A stretch of DNA of 28,275 nucleotides, from positions 1 through 28,275 of the forward strand of contig JAOAHW010000230.1 in the NCBI GenBank assembly GCA_026415015.1, read 5' to 3'. Shown piece after piece: positions 7,532 through 15,007 of the stretch (the first letter of the stretch is position 1; the number at the start of each line of letters is the position of its first letter). The translations under genes were made by a program, and so were the position numbers. The notes under the pieces were generated by a model. That model was given only the letters and a program-made list of their open reading frames with translations. It made no database searches and was not told the DNA's origin. The DNA comes from Syntrophorhabdaceae bacterium. Its GTDB lineage: Bacteria > Desulfobacterota > Syntrophorhabdia > Syntrophorhabdales > Syntrophorhabdaceae.

Positions 7532-8811
7532 ATCTCACTATATTGTTTATATGCTTTTTTGTCCTTCTTACATTGAGTATTCCCATCTCTATTGTCCTTG
7601 TAACCACCACAGCGATCTATCTTTTTTTTATAGCTAAAACCCCCCTTACATCCCTGATCCAGCAATTATTTAATGGACTTGATAATTTCGTCCTCCTCGG
7701 AGTTCCATTTTTTATCCTCGCCGGTAATATCATGGCAGAAGGTGCAATATCTGAGAGGTTAGTGAATATAATGAAGCTTTTTGTTGGCAGATTTACTGGT
7801 GGTCTTGCCATGGCTTCTGTCATGGCATGTATCTTCTTTGCCGCCATATCAGGCTCATCTCCTGCAACGGTTATTGCCATTGGCAGTATAATGATGCCAG
7901 CCCTCATCAAGGAGGGGTATGGTGAGAGATTTTCTATTGGGCTACTCACCTCTGCAGGGTCTTTAGGTATTCTAATACCCCCCAGTATACCTATGATACT
8001 TTATGCACTTGTAATGAATATCTCTGTGGCAGAGATATTCATGGCAGGTTTCTTGCCAGGTATATTTATAGGCATGTGCCTCATGGTTTACTCATATGTT
8101 ATGGCAAAAAGATATGGCTGGTATTCTAAAACTCGATACACTTTTAAGGACGCTTTAAAAATTATAAAAGACGGAATTTGGGCTATGCTACTGCCTTTTA
8201 TTGTCTTAGGTGGAATTTACGGTGGAGTATTTACACCAACAGAGGCCGCTGCAGTGTCAGTTATATATGCCCTTTTTGTTGAACTTTTTATCTACAAGGA
8301 ACTTAATTTTAAAAAATTGATAAACATCTGTAGAGATTCAGCAATACTTTCAGGGTGTCTATTGTTTATTTTATCATGCGCCATGACCTTTATATGGCTC
8401 CTTACTGTAGAGCAGCTTCCTCAAAAGCTTGCAGAGATCATTATGAATCATGTAGACAGTAGATGGGTTTTCCTCCTTGCAATAAATTTTGTCTTGCTGA
8501 TTATAGGTGGGCTAATGGATATAGTCACCGCTGTTATTGTCATATCCCCTGTCCTTGTAGAGACCCTGTCAAGATATGATATAAACTTTGTCCACTTTGG
8601 CATCTTAATGATCGTAAATATAGAGTGCGGTTTTCTTACCCCTCCCTTTGGCTTGAATCTCTTTGTCTCAATGGCTATTATGAGGCGTTCTCTTGTTGAG
8701 ATAGGCAGGGCAGTATTGCCATATATAGCAATTTTTATTGGCTGTCTTCTTGTGCTCACATATGTGCCTAAACTCTCCCTTATCCTCCCTGAGTTACTTC
8801 TCAGGAGGTAA
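7528..8811 (+). CDS. dctM: TRAP transporter large permease subunit DctM
   Basis: Large permease subunit carrying the sodium-coupled transport path, 427 residues with about 12 membrane segments, of the normal size for the family. Conserved stretches include LLGVPFFILAGNIMAEG, AISGSSPATVIAIGSIMMPAL, LIPPSIPMILYA and TPTEAAAVSVIYAL. The start is a GTG overlapping the dctQ stop. It is supported by AAAAAAGGAGAG 6-8 nt upstream, so the GTG is a firm choice. With DctP and DctQ it completes a tripartite carboxylate importer. Confidence 0.94.
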   Translation: MNLTILFICFFVLLTLSIPISIVLVTTTAIYLFFIAKTPLTSLIQQLFNGLDNFVLLGVPFFILAGNIMAEGAISERLVNIMKLFVGRFTGGLAMASVMACIFFAAISGSSPATVIAIGSIMMPALIKEGYGERFSIGLLTSAGSLGILIPPSIPMILYALVMNISVAEIFMAGFLPGIFIGMCLMVYSYVMAKRYGWYSKTRYTFKDALKIIKDGIWAMLLPFIVLGGIYGGVFTPTEAAAVSVIYALFVELFIYKELNFKKLINICRDSAILSGCLLFILSCAMTFIWLLTVEQLPQKLAEIIMNHVDSRWVFLLAINFVLLIIGGLMDIVTAVIVISPVLVETLSRYDINFVHFGILMIVNIECGFLTPPFGLNLFVSMAIMRRSLVEIGRAVLPYIAIFIGCLLVLTYVPKLSLILPELLLRR

Positions 8812-8856
8812 AATATTTTAGTTAAGACCACAACAAATATAAATCTATGAGGCAGG

Positions 8857-9483
8857 ATGAATAAAAAAATGCTTTCTTTTATGCTAATTATCTCTATCTT
8901 TTTCTTTACAGGTTGTGCATCAAGGGGCATAAAACCCTCTGGTTTTCTATCAAGATATGACTCCCTGAAAGAAGACAGTGAATACAGGGGTTTATTCTGG
9001 TGGGAGAAAGATGGCAATGCATTTAAAAGATATAAAAGACTTATGATCGACCCTGTGGAGGTAATAATAGATAAGGCACGTTCCCAGAGGGAGATGTCTC
9101 AGGAGGAAAAAGAGTCACTGGCAAAAAAATTAAGGGAATATGTAATAGATGCAGTAAAGGACGGATATCCTGTAGTGGATAGGCCAGCAGAAGACGTGCT
9201 CAGGATAAAAAGTGCCATCACCCATTTGAAACCTGTCAACCCTGGCATAAACATAGCTGCAACAGTGATTTTATGCTTTCCAATAGATGCAGGCGAGGTA
9301 ACAGTGGAGGCACAGTTCATGGATTCCTTAACTGGAGAGGTTCTTGGGGAGCTGGTGGCAGAAAACAGGATGGATCTCATAAAGGCAGCGACAAAGGTCT
9401 GGACAAGATGGAGCCAGGTGGAGGCAACCTTCAGGGACTGGGCAAAGATACTTCGTAATGCCCTTGATGAAACCCACAAATAG
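8857..9483 (+). CDS. DUF3313-like outer-envelope lipoprotein
   Basis: A 208-residue protein with a lipoprotein signal peptide. The N-terminus is basic then hydrophobic, ending at FFTGC, so Cys20 would be lipidated. The mature part starts with SGFLSRYDSL and has YKRLMIDPVEV, which match the DUF3313 family as I remember it. A conserved DAGEVTVEAQFMDSLTGEVL beta-rich stretch lies near the C-terminus. The function of this family is not established. It lies 45 bp after dctM and has its own ribosome site (GAGGCAGG), so it may share the TRAP transcript, but a functional link is not evident. It is convergent with the ABC transporter genes. Confidence 0.8.
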   Translation: MNKKMLSFMLIISIFFFTGCASRGIKPSGFLSRYDSLKEDSEYRGLFWWEKDGNAFKRYKRLMIDPVEVIIDKARSQREMSQEEKESLAKKLREYVIDAVKDGYPVVDRPAEDVLRIKSAITHLKPVNPGINIAATVILCFPIDAGEVTVEAQFMDSLTGEVLGELVAENRMDLIKAATKVWTRWSQVEATFRDWAKILRNALDETHK

Positions 9484-9563
9484 TCCATCTACATTTATAA
9501 AATATCCATAGCCAGGTCTAATCTAAACAATCCCATTTAAACCATGTAGGGGTCAGGTGGCAT

Positions 9564-11924
9564 TTATTTTTTGATAATGTCTTTTAGTACAGGGTCATCT
9601 TTGTATGCCTCGTGGATGTTCTCTAATGTCACTATCTCTGGCTCAATGAGATAGGCAGGTACAATCTTCACACCATTGTTATAACTCTTTGTATTGTTTA
9701 CTGTTGGGTTCTTGCCCTGCTTGAGCTCATTGACCATGGTTATTGCCCGTTTCACAAGGGCAGAGGTATCTTTCTTCACTGTGCAGTACTGCTCACCCCT
9801 TAGGATTGATTTTATGGACTCTACCTCAGAGTCCTGTCCTGTTGTCACTGGTATCTCTTTACCTGCTGAACGCACCGCGGTCAAGGCAGCACGGGCAAGG
9901 GTATCATTAGGGGATAAGATGCCATGTAGTGGTTCGTCTCTATATACACCGGCAAGGATTGTATCCATCCTCTTCTGTGCATTCTCTGCCTTCCAGCCCT
10001 GTGTGGCCACCTGGGTAAAGGCAACCTGTTTTGATTTAACCCTCAGTGTGCCGTTTTCAATGAGAGGTTTAAGGACACTCATTGCCCCGTCAAAGAATAC
10101 CTGGCTGTTAGAGTCATCAGGAGACCCGGCAATAAGCTCAATATTCCATGGTGGTTGACCCTTATGTTTTTTAAGGCCCTCGATGAGACCCTTGCCTTGC
10201 AACTCACCTACCTTGAAATTATCAAATGAGACATAATAGTCCACATCCTTTGTATTCTTTATGAGCCTGTCATAGGCAATGATGTAAGCCCCTGATTTTT
10301 TTGCCTCTCTCACCTCTGAGCCAAGCTGTGAGCCATCAATTGCACCAATAATTATGACCCTGGCACCCTTTGATACCATTGTGAGTATCTGATTTTCCTG
10401 CTCTGATACACCGCTGTTGGCAAACTGTATATATGTCTTATAACCTTCTTTAGATAGACCTTCTTTGAATAGTCTTTCTGCCAGAACCCAATTTTCAGAG
10501 GTCTTCTGTGGCAGGGCAACACCTATGAGAGAGTCCTTTGGAAAACCAGTCTTTTCACCCTCACGACTCATTGAATGGGATGCCTTAAAAAAACTCTTAT
10601 AAAATGCAATAAGTGTTATAGAAACAACTGTGATAACAGCAATAGAGAGAATCACAACTATAAGTTTTTGAATTGGTGAATATGCCTTTACTTTACCTGC
10701 ATTGTCAGTGGCATGGCTTATTTCATGCCTTTTAAAAATTAAGCCTATGACAGATGGCCTGCCCTGAGACTTGCTATACACATCAAAGGCAACGGCTAAG
10801 ATAAGCACCATTCCCTTTATCATCTGTGTCATATCAGCACCAATACCCATGAGCTGAAGTCCATTGTTTAGAACAGCCATTACCATACCACCTACCACTG
10901 AGCCGATTACTGTGCCTACACCACCTGAAACTGCAGCACCACCAATGAATACCGCTGAGACAGCATCGAGTTCCCATCCAACACCGTCAAAGGGCCCTGA
11001 TGCAGTGGCTCGGCCAATAAACATGAGCCCTGCGAGGGATGCAAGGATAGACATATTCATCATTACAAGAAAGTCCACAAGACGGGTATTCACCCCTGAA
11101 AGACCTGCTGCCTTTCTGTTGCCACCCACTGAGTATATATGTCTACCCATTACAGTCTTTTCAGTTATGAAGGTATAGATTATCATGATGATAAATAGTA
11201 TCAAACCAGGTATAGGAAAGGATGTGCCTGGTCGACCACTGGCATATAGGTAAGTCAAGGCAATAACTACACCGCCGAGAAAGAATAAGCGGACACCTAT
11301 CATCCATATGGGAGGCAGTTCACCGCCAATCTCCTCTATAGCCTGGCGTTTTTTTATAGTATGGATAACCAGCCATAAAAGAAAGATGGCGCCTAATAGC
11401 AGTGTGAGGTTATTATAGCCTGTGTCGGGGCCTATAGATGGGAGGTATCCACTTCCAATGAATTGTATCTGCTCTGGAACAGGGATGGTGTCTGATTTAC
11501 CTACAAATTGATTGGCCCCACGAAAGAGCATCATGCCTGCAAGGGTTACAATGAATGCAGGTATACCCACATAGGCAATCCAGAATCCATGCCATGCACC
11601 GATGAGGGCACCCAAAGCAAGACAGATTATCATACTCAACCCGGGTGATACACCAAAATCTTTGATTGACAAGGCTGTTACAATACCGGTGAAGGCAGCC
11701 ACAGAGCCTACAGACAAGTCAATATGCCCGGCAATGATTACCAATACCATGCCTATGGCAAGGACAAGGATATAAGAATTACCATTTAGTAGATTAATCA
11801 TGTTAGCAGATGTGAGCACCAGACCATCGGTCTGAATCTGAAAAAAGACTATCAAGGCAAGGAGGGTAAAGATCATCCCGAATTGCCGAAAATTTATCTT
11901 TAAGAGTTTTTCCATTGCCTTCAT
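9564..11924 (-). CDS. fused CUT2 sugar ABC permease and periplasmic sugar-binding domain (GguB-ChvE-like)
   Basis: A 786-residue fusion. Residues about 1-385 are a complete CUT2/XylH-GguB permease with about ten helices, including LAIGMVLVIIAGHIDLSVG, YSVGGNRKAAGLSG and AVFIGGAAVSGGVGTVIGS. A hydrophilic linker (about 386-418) leads to an extra transmembrane helix (about 421-445). A ChvE/XylF-type sugar-binding domain follows (about 464-786), with IGVALPQKTSENWV, IIIGAIDGSQL, IIAYDRLI, VSFDNFKVGELQG and PVTTGQDSE. The added helix would place the receptor in the periplasm, tethered to its own permease. The ligand is probably a monosaccharide such as xylose, arabinose or galactose. The open frame is continuous, with no internal start that would separate the parts. 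It lies 10 bp after the ATPase gene. Confidence 0.88.
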   Translation of the reverse strand: MKAMEKLLKINFRQFGMIFTLLALIVFFQIQTDGLVLTSANMINLLNGNSYILVLAIGMVLVIIAGHIDLSVGSVAAFTGIVTALSIKDFGVSPGLSMIICLALGALIGAWHGFWIAYVGIPAFIVTLAGMMLFRGANQFVGKSDTIPVPEQIQFIGSGYLPSIGPDTGYNNLTLLLGAIFLLWLVIHTIKKRQAIEEIGGELPPIWMIGVRLFFLGGVVIALTYLYASGRPGTSFPIPGLILFIIMIIYTFITEKTVMGRHIYSVGGNRKAAGLSGVNTRLVDFLVMMNMSILASLAGLMFIGRATASGPFDGVGWELDAVSAVFIGGAAVSGGVGTVIGSVVGGMVMAVLNNGLQLMGIGADMTQMIKGMVLILAVAFDVYSKSQGRPSVIGLIFKRHEISHATDNAGKVKAYSPIQKLIVVILSIAVITVVSITLIAFYKSFFKASHSMSREGEKTGFPKDSLIGVALPQKTSENWVLAERLFKEGLSKEGYKTYIQFANSGVSEQENQILTMVSKGARVIIIGAIDGSQLGSEVREAKKSGAYIIAYDRLIKNTKDVDYYVSFDNFKVGELQGKGLIEGLKKHKGQPPWNIELIAGSPDDSNSQVFFDGAMSVLKPLIENGTLRVKSKQVAFTQVATQGWKAENAQKRMDTILAGVYRDEPLHGILSPNDTLARAALTAVRSAGKEIPVTTGQDSEVESIKSILRGEQYCTVKKDTSALVKRAITMVNELKQGKNPTVNNTKSYNNGVKIVPAYLIEPEIVTLENIHEAYKDDPVLKDIIKK

Positions 11925-11934
11925 ATAGTTTGCC

Positions 11935-12687
11935 TCAATTTAAATTAAAGGATTTAAAGGCTGTCATGAGCCTCATAAGACCCTCCTGGTTTGCTTCAGT
12001 TCTGTTGAGTACCCCTGTTATGTAGCCGTCACAGAGGACATATATCCTATCTGCTATACCCAATATTTCTGGGAGTTCAGAGGATATAACAATCACACCC
12101 TTACCGGACTCTACAAAATCATGTATTATCTCATATATCTCAAACTTTGCACCCACATCAATGCCCCTTGTAGGTTCATCAAGGATAAGTAGATCAGGTT
12201 CAGTAAAGAGCCACTTACTGAGCACTACCTTTTGCTGATTACCACCGGAGAGGTGTATCATCTTTTCATATACACTTGGCGTCTTTATGCGTAAGGTCTT
12301 TTTGTAGTCTTCTGATACAGTGATTTCTTTGATATTGTCTATTGTGCCTCTGTGGGAAATACGATTTAAAGCAGATGATACAATCGTGGTTTTTACATCA
12401 TCCATGTGGTTAAAACCAAGGTTCTTTCTATCCTCTGTAACATAGGCAATCCCTTGCTTTATAGCCTCAGCAGGGTTTTTTAATATGAGTTCCCTACCCT
12501 CTTTTATTATCTGTCCTTTTTTGTAAATTCCATAGGAGCGACCAAAGATAGACAGGGCAAGCTCTGTCCTCCCTGCACCCATAAGTCCGGCAAAGCCTAC
12601 AATCTCTCCTCGCCTTACAAAGAATGACACATCCTCACATACAAGCCTATTAGGCAGATCAGGGTGGGAGATTGTCCAGTCCTTCAC
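11935..12687 (-). CDS. sugar ABC transporter ATPase, second nucleotide-binding domain (C-terminal half of a frameshifted GguA/XylG-type gene)
   Basis: A 250-residue ABC domain corresponding to the second half of GguA/MmsA-type ATPases, which are normally single proteins of about 510 residues. It has the family's degenerate Walker A GLMGAGRT (34-41), signature LSGGNQQK (146-153), and Walker B LLILDEPTRGID. The likely independent start is the GTG at 12687, but the same frame stays open upstream. There it encodes the conserved linker GRPLNTRYPIRRSNIGDVFFEV, directly continuing the end of the upstream half. One missing base near 12750 therefore separates the halves. If the shift is real, this half could still be made from the GTG; GAGG overlapping it is a poor ribosome site. 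Confidence 0.85.
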   Translation of the reverse strand: MKDWTISHPDLPNRLVCEDVSFFVRRGEIVGFAGLMGAGRTELALSIFGRSYGIYKKGQIIKEGRELILKNPAEAIKQGIAYVTEDRKNLGFNHMDDVKTTIVSSALNRISHRGTIDNIKEITVSEDYKKTLRIKTPSVYEKMIHLSGGNQQKVVLSKWLFTEPDLLILDEPTRGIDVGAKFEIYEIIHDFVESGKGVIVISSELPEILGIADRIYVLCDGYITGVLNRTEANQEGLMRLMTAFKSFNLN

Positions 12688-12719
12688 CTCAAAAAAGACA
12701 TCCCCAATATTTGACCTTC

Positions 12720-13475
12720 TTATAGGATAGCGGGTATTGAGCGGACGACCACCATGGCCTTGATGATACGCTCCTCTGTAAAATCTTGGCCATCCTTTCG
12801 ATAGATGGTTTCTACAGTCTTTCCATCACGGATGATAGTAACTGCATCTGCTACAGATAGGACTTCTTTGAGCTTATGGCTTATTAATATACAGGTAATA
12901 CCTTTAGAGCGCATCTCAAAGAGTAGATTCAGAAGGTGTTTTGATTCCTCTTCATTAAGCGCAGATGTTGGCTCATCAAGGATGAGTATCTTTATATTTT
13001 TACTCAAGGCCTTGGCTATCTCTACTAATTGTTGTTTTCCTACACCCATGTTTTTGATTAATGTATCCGAATCTTCCTCAAGATGTACCTGTAACATGAG
13101 TTTCTTTGCCCTTTTTTTAGCCTCTGTCCAGTTGATAATTCCTGATTTAGCTACCTCATTACCGAGAAAGACATTCTCTGTAATTGACAACTCAGGTATG
13201 AGAGATAGCTCCTGGTGGATAATAGTAATCCCTGCCCTTTCACTTGCCTTGATGTTCTTAAACACTGCAAGTTTACCGTAGATTAAAATCTCCCCTTTAT
13301 ATGTACCATGTGGATAGACACCGGAGAGTATATTCATAAGGGTAGATTTACCTGCTCCATTTTCACCGCAGATGGCATGGATTGTCCCTTCTTTAACAGA
13401 CAGGGTGACCTCATCAAGGGCCTTTACACCTGCAAAGTCTTTTGTAATATTCTTCATCTCCAGGATATTTTCCAT
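12720..13475 (-). CDS. sugar ABC transporter ATPase, first nucleotide-binding domain (N-terminal half of a frameshifted GguA/XylG-type gene)
   Basis: A 251-residue first ABC domain of a CUT2 sugar importer ATPase, which powers the permease-receptor fusion downstream. It contains Walker A GENGAGKS (37-44), the Q-loop IHQELSL, a signature-like VGKQQLVEIAKAL, Walker B ILILDEPTSAL, and switch histidine ISHKL. The true sequence leaves frame after IIKAMV. The last eight or so residues (VVRSIPAIL) and the stop at 12722-12720 are out-of-frame sequence. The ATG at 13475 gives a normal N-terminus. Either the gene is a recent pseudogene, the two domains work as separate polypeptides, or the base is a sequencing error. 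Confidence 0.87.
   Translation of the reverse strand: MENILEMKNITKDFAGVKALDEVTLSVKEGTIHAICGENGAGKSTLMNILSGVYPHGTYKGEILIYGKLAVFKNIKASERAGITIIHQELSLIPELSITENVFLGNEVAKSGIINWTEAKKRAKKLMLQVHLEEDSDTLIKNMGVGKQQLVEIAKALSKNIKILILDEPTSALNEEESKHLLNLLFEMRSKGITCILISHKLKEVLSVADAVTIIRDGKTVETIYRKDGQDFTEERIIKAMVVVRSIPAIL
12748..12755 (-). other. one-base frameshift site in the sugar ABC ATPase gene
   Basis: On the minus strand the sequence ATGGTGGTCGTCC (from 12755) reads M-V-V-V in the upstream frame. The family consensus M-V-G-R-P needs one more base after ATGGT, for example ATGGTGGGTCGTCC. After such an insertion, the frame continues through the conserved linker into the second domain without interruption. 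The site is a short G run. It lacks a slippery heptamer, so programmed frameshifting is unlikely. Confidence 0.85.
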
Positions 13476-13664
13476 TTTTTTGTCTTTAGATTAGGGTCCT
13501 TTTTAGTTGTTTGATATTTAAATCACCATTATCTTAACAAAGGATTTTTAATTTTATAAAATGTGTTTAGGAAATACAATGAATATAATTCAAAACTCTG
13601 TGGAGACTTCAAAGGCTTGAATAACATTTGAATATTTTCTAAAAAGAGTATAGAGGTCAACACA

Positions 13665-14834
13665 ATGGATTATGAGACAAATAAAGGTCAAATCAGACTT
13701 GGGAGACTTTTTTTGTCCTTTTTGAGACTCGGAACCACTGCCTTTGGGGGACCTACTATGGTTGCCTACATAAAGGAGATGTCAGTAAATAAATACAGTT
13801 GGCTAAATGATGATGAATTTAAAGATGGCGTTGCCCTTTGTCAATCTATTCCAGGGGCTACTGCCATACAGATGGCAGGATATGTGGGCCTTATGAAAAG
13901 GGGCCTTCCTGGTGCTGTTGCCACCTTTTCTGGCTTTGGTTTACCTGCTTTTGTCTTTATATTATTTTTGAGCTGTCTATACACAATCTTTGGTAGTCTC
14001 CCCCTGGTGACATCTTTATTTAATGGTCTACAGGTTATTGTGGTAGCTATTGTTGCCAATGCTACATACACATTTGGAAGGGATACCATGAAGGGATACA
14101 GAGATATTATAATAGCCCTTTTATCTGCCTGTGCATTCTGGCTTGGCATAAGTCCTTTTTGTGTAATAATAGGTGCTGCCCTAACAGGAATGGCCATCTA
14201 TAGAGGTCAAAGTCATCTATTGCCAATAAAAAAAGATGGGCAAAAAAACAGGTCTCTATTTCTTTTTCTCTTTCCTGTTGTCTTTACTGTTGTAGGTATT
14301 ATCATCCTTTTTACAATAAACAAAAGGCTCTTTGAGCTTGCACTACTTATGTTAAAGATAGATCTCTTTGCCTTTGGTGGTGGTTTTGCATCACTTCCCC
14401 TTATGCTTCAGGAAGTAGTCCATGTCAGAGGTTGGTTAGATAACAGAACCTTTATGGATGGCATTGCCCTCGGTCAGGTAACGCCTGGCCCAATTGTTAT
14501 AACAGCTACTTTTGTGGGGTTCATTACCAATGGATTGGCTGGTGCATTTGTTGCCACCCCTGCCATATTCATCCCATCCTTTACACTCCTTCTCCTTGGT
14601 GCGGGCATATTCAACAGGCTCAAAAACTCTGTAATCTTTCAAAATGCCACAAAAGGTATATTTGCCTCATTTGTGGGACTTCTTTTATTTGTGACCTTCA
14701 AGTTTGCCTTTGCTGTCCATTGGAATATGATTAAGGTGGTTATATGTACCTGTGCAATTATTGCCCTCCTGAAGAAAATTGATATTATCTATATTGTCCT
14801 TGCAGGGGCTTTAATCTCAATATTTTTACTCTAA
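13665..14834 (+). CDS. chrA: ChrA-family chromate/anion transporter (two-domain form)
   Basis: A 389-residue membrane protein of the CHR superfamily in its long, duplicated form. The N-terminal half has FLRLGTTAFGGPTMVAYI and the IPGATAIQMAGYVG block. The C-terminal half repeats them as DLFAFGGGFASLPLM and TPGPIVITATFVGF. About ten hydrophobic segments are visible. CHR proteins export chromate in characterised cases, but many members have no proven substrate, so chromate is only the family default. The ATG at 13665 follows an AGAGGT ribosome site. The gene is alone on its transcript: the sugar ABC genes run the other way and a sensor gene follows 173 bp later. Confidence 0.88.
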   Translation: MDYETNKGQIRLGRLFLSFLRLGTTAFGGPTMVAYIKEMSVNKYSWLNDDEFKDGVALCQSIPGATAIQMAGYVGLMKRGLPGAVATFSGFGLPAFVFILFLSCLYTIFGSLPLVTSLFNGLQVIVVAIVANATYTFGRDTMKGYRDIIIALLSACAFWLGISPFCVIIGAALTGMAIYRGQSHLLPIKKDGQKNRSLFLFLFPVVFTVVGIIILFTINKRLFELALLMLKIDLFAFGGGFASLPLMLQEVVHVRGWLDNRTFMDGIALGQVTPGPIVITATFVGFITNGLAGAFVATPAIFIPSFTLLLLGAGIFNRLKNSVIFQNATKGIFASFVGLLLFVTFKFAFAVHWNMIKVVICTCAIIALLKKIDIIYIVLAGALISIFLL

Positions 14835-14866
14835 AACAAAAAGTTTTTCTAAGGCTACCCCTTTAA

Positions 14867-14907
14867 GATAATTGTAATCTAAATCTAAATATTGTAATTA
14901 CATTATC
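14867..14907. repeat. AT-rich imperfect inverted repeat between chrA and the GGDEF gene
   Basis: GATAAT-T-GTAAT (14867-14878) can pair with ATTAC-ATTATC (14897-14907), giving 11 base pairs with one bulged T and an 18-nt loop. A 10-bp palindrome TGTAATTACA (14893-14902) overlaps it. There is no GC core or T tract, so it is not a classic terminator; an operator is possible. The rest of this 173-bp gap shows nothing else I can name. Confidence 0.3.
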
Positions 14908-14994
14908 TATGGGTAGGTTGAAGATGAGTCTAAGGCATGCATCTTGATATCTAAGGTGTGGATAATTAGTTTTCAATATAGAGGTTAGCCTTCT

Positions 14995-15000
14995 TATAAA
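14995..15000 (+). promoter_or_regulatory. putative -10 element of the GGDEF gene
   Basis: TATAAA at 14995-15000 ends 7 nt before the ATG at 15008, the same distance as in the lptF and galT promoters. The -35 is weak (TTCAAT at 14972-14977, 17 bp away). AAAAGG between the -10 and the ATG could alternatively be a ribosome site. Confidence 0.3.
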
Positions 15001-15007
15001 CAAAAGG

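Noticed and set aside
9484..9563. A bidirectional terminator between the lipoprotein gene and the fused permease gene.
   Set aside because: I could not find a stable stem with a T run on either strand in these 80 bases.
12748..12755. Programmed ribosomal frameshifting in the sugar ATPase gene.
   Set aside because: Restoring the frame needs a -1 shift, but there is no slippery X XXY YYZ heptamer or obvious downstream stimulator. A one-base deletion or sequencing error is simpler.
14867..14907. The AT-rich inverted repeat as a chrA terminator.
   Set aside because: There is no GC-rich stem or T tract, so it is kept only as a low-confidence repeat.
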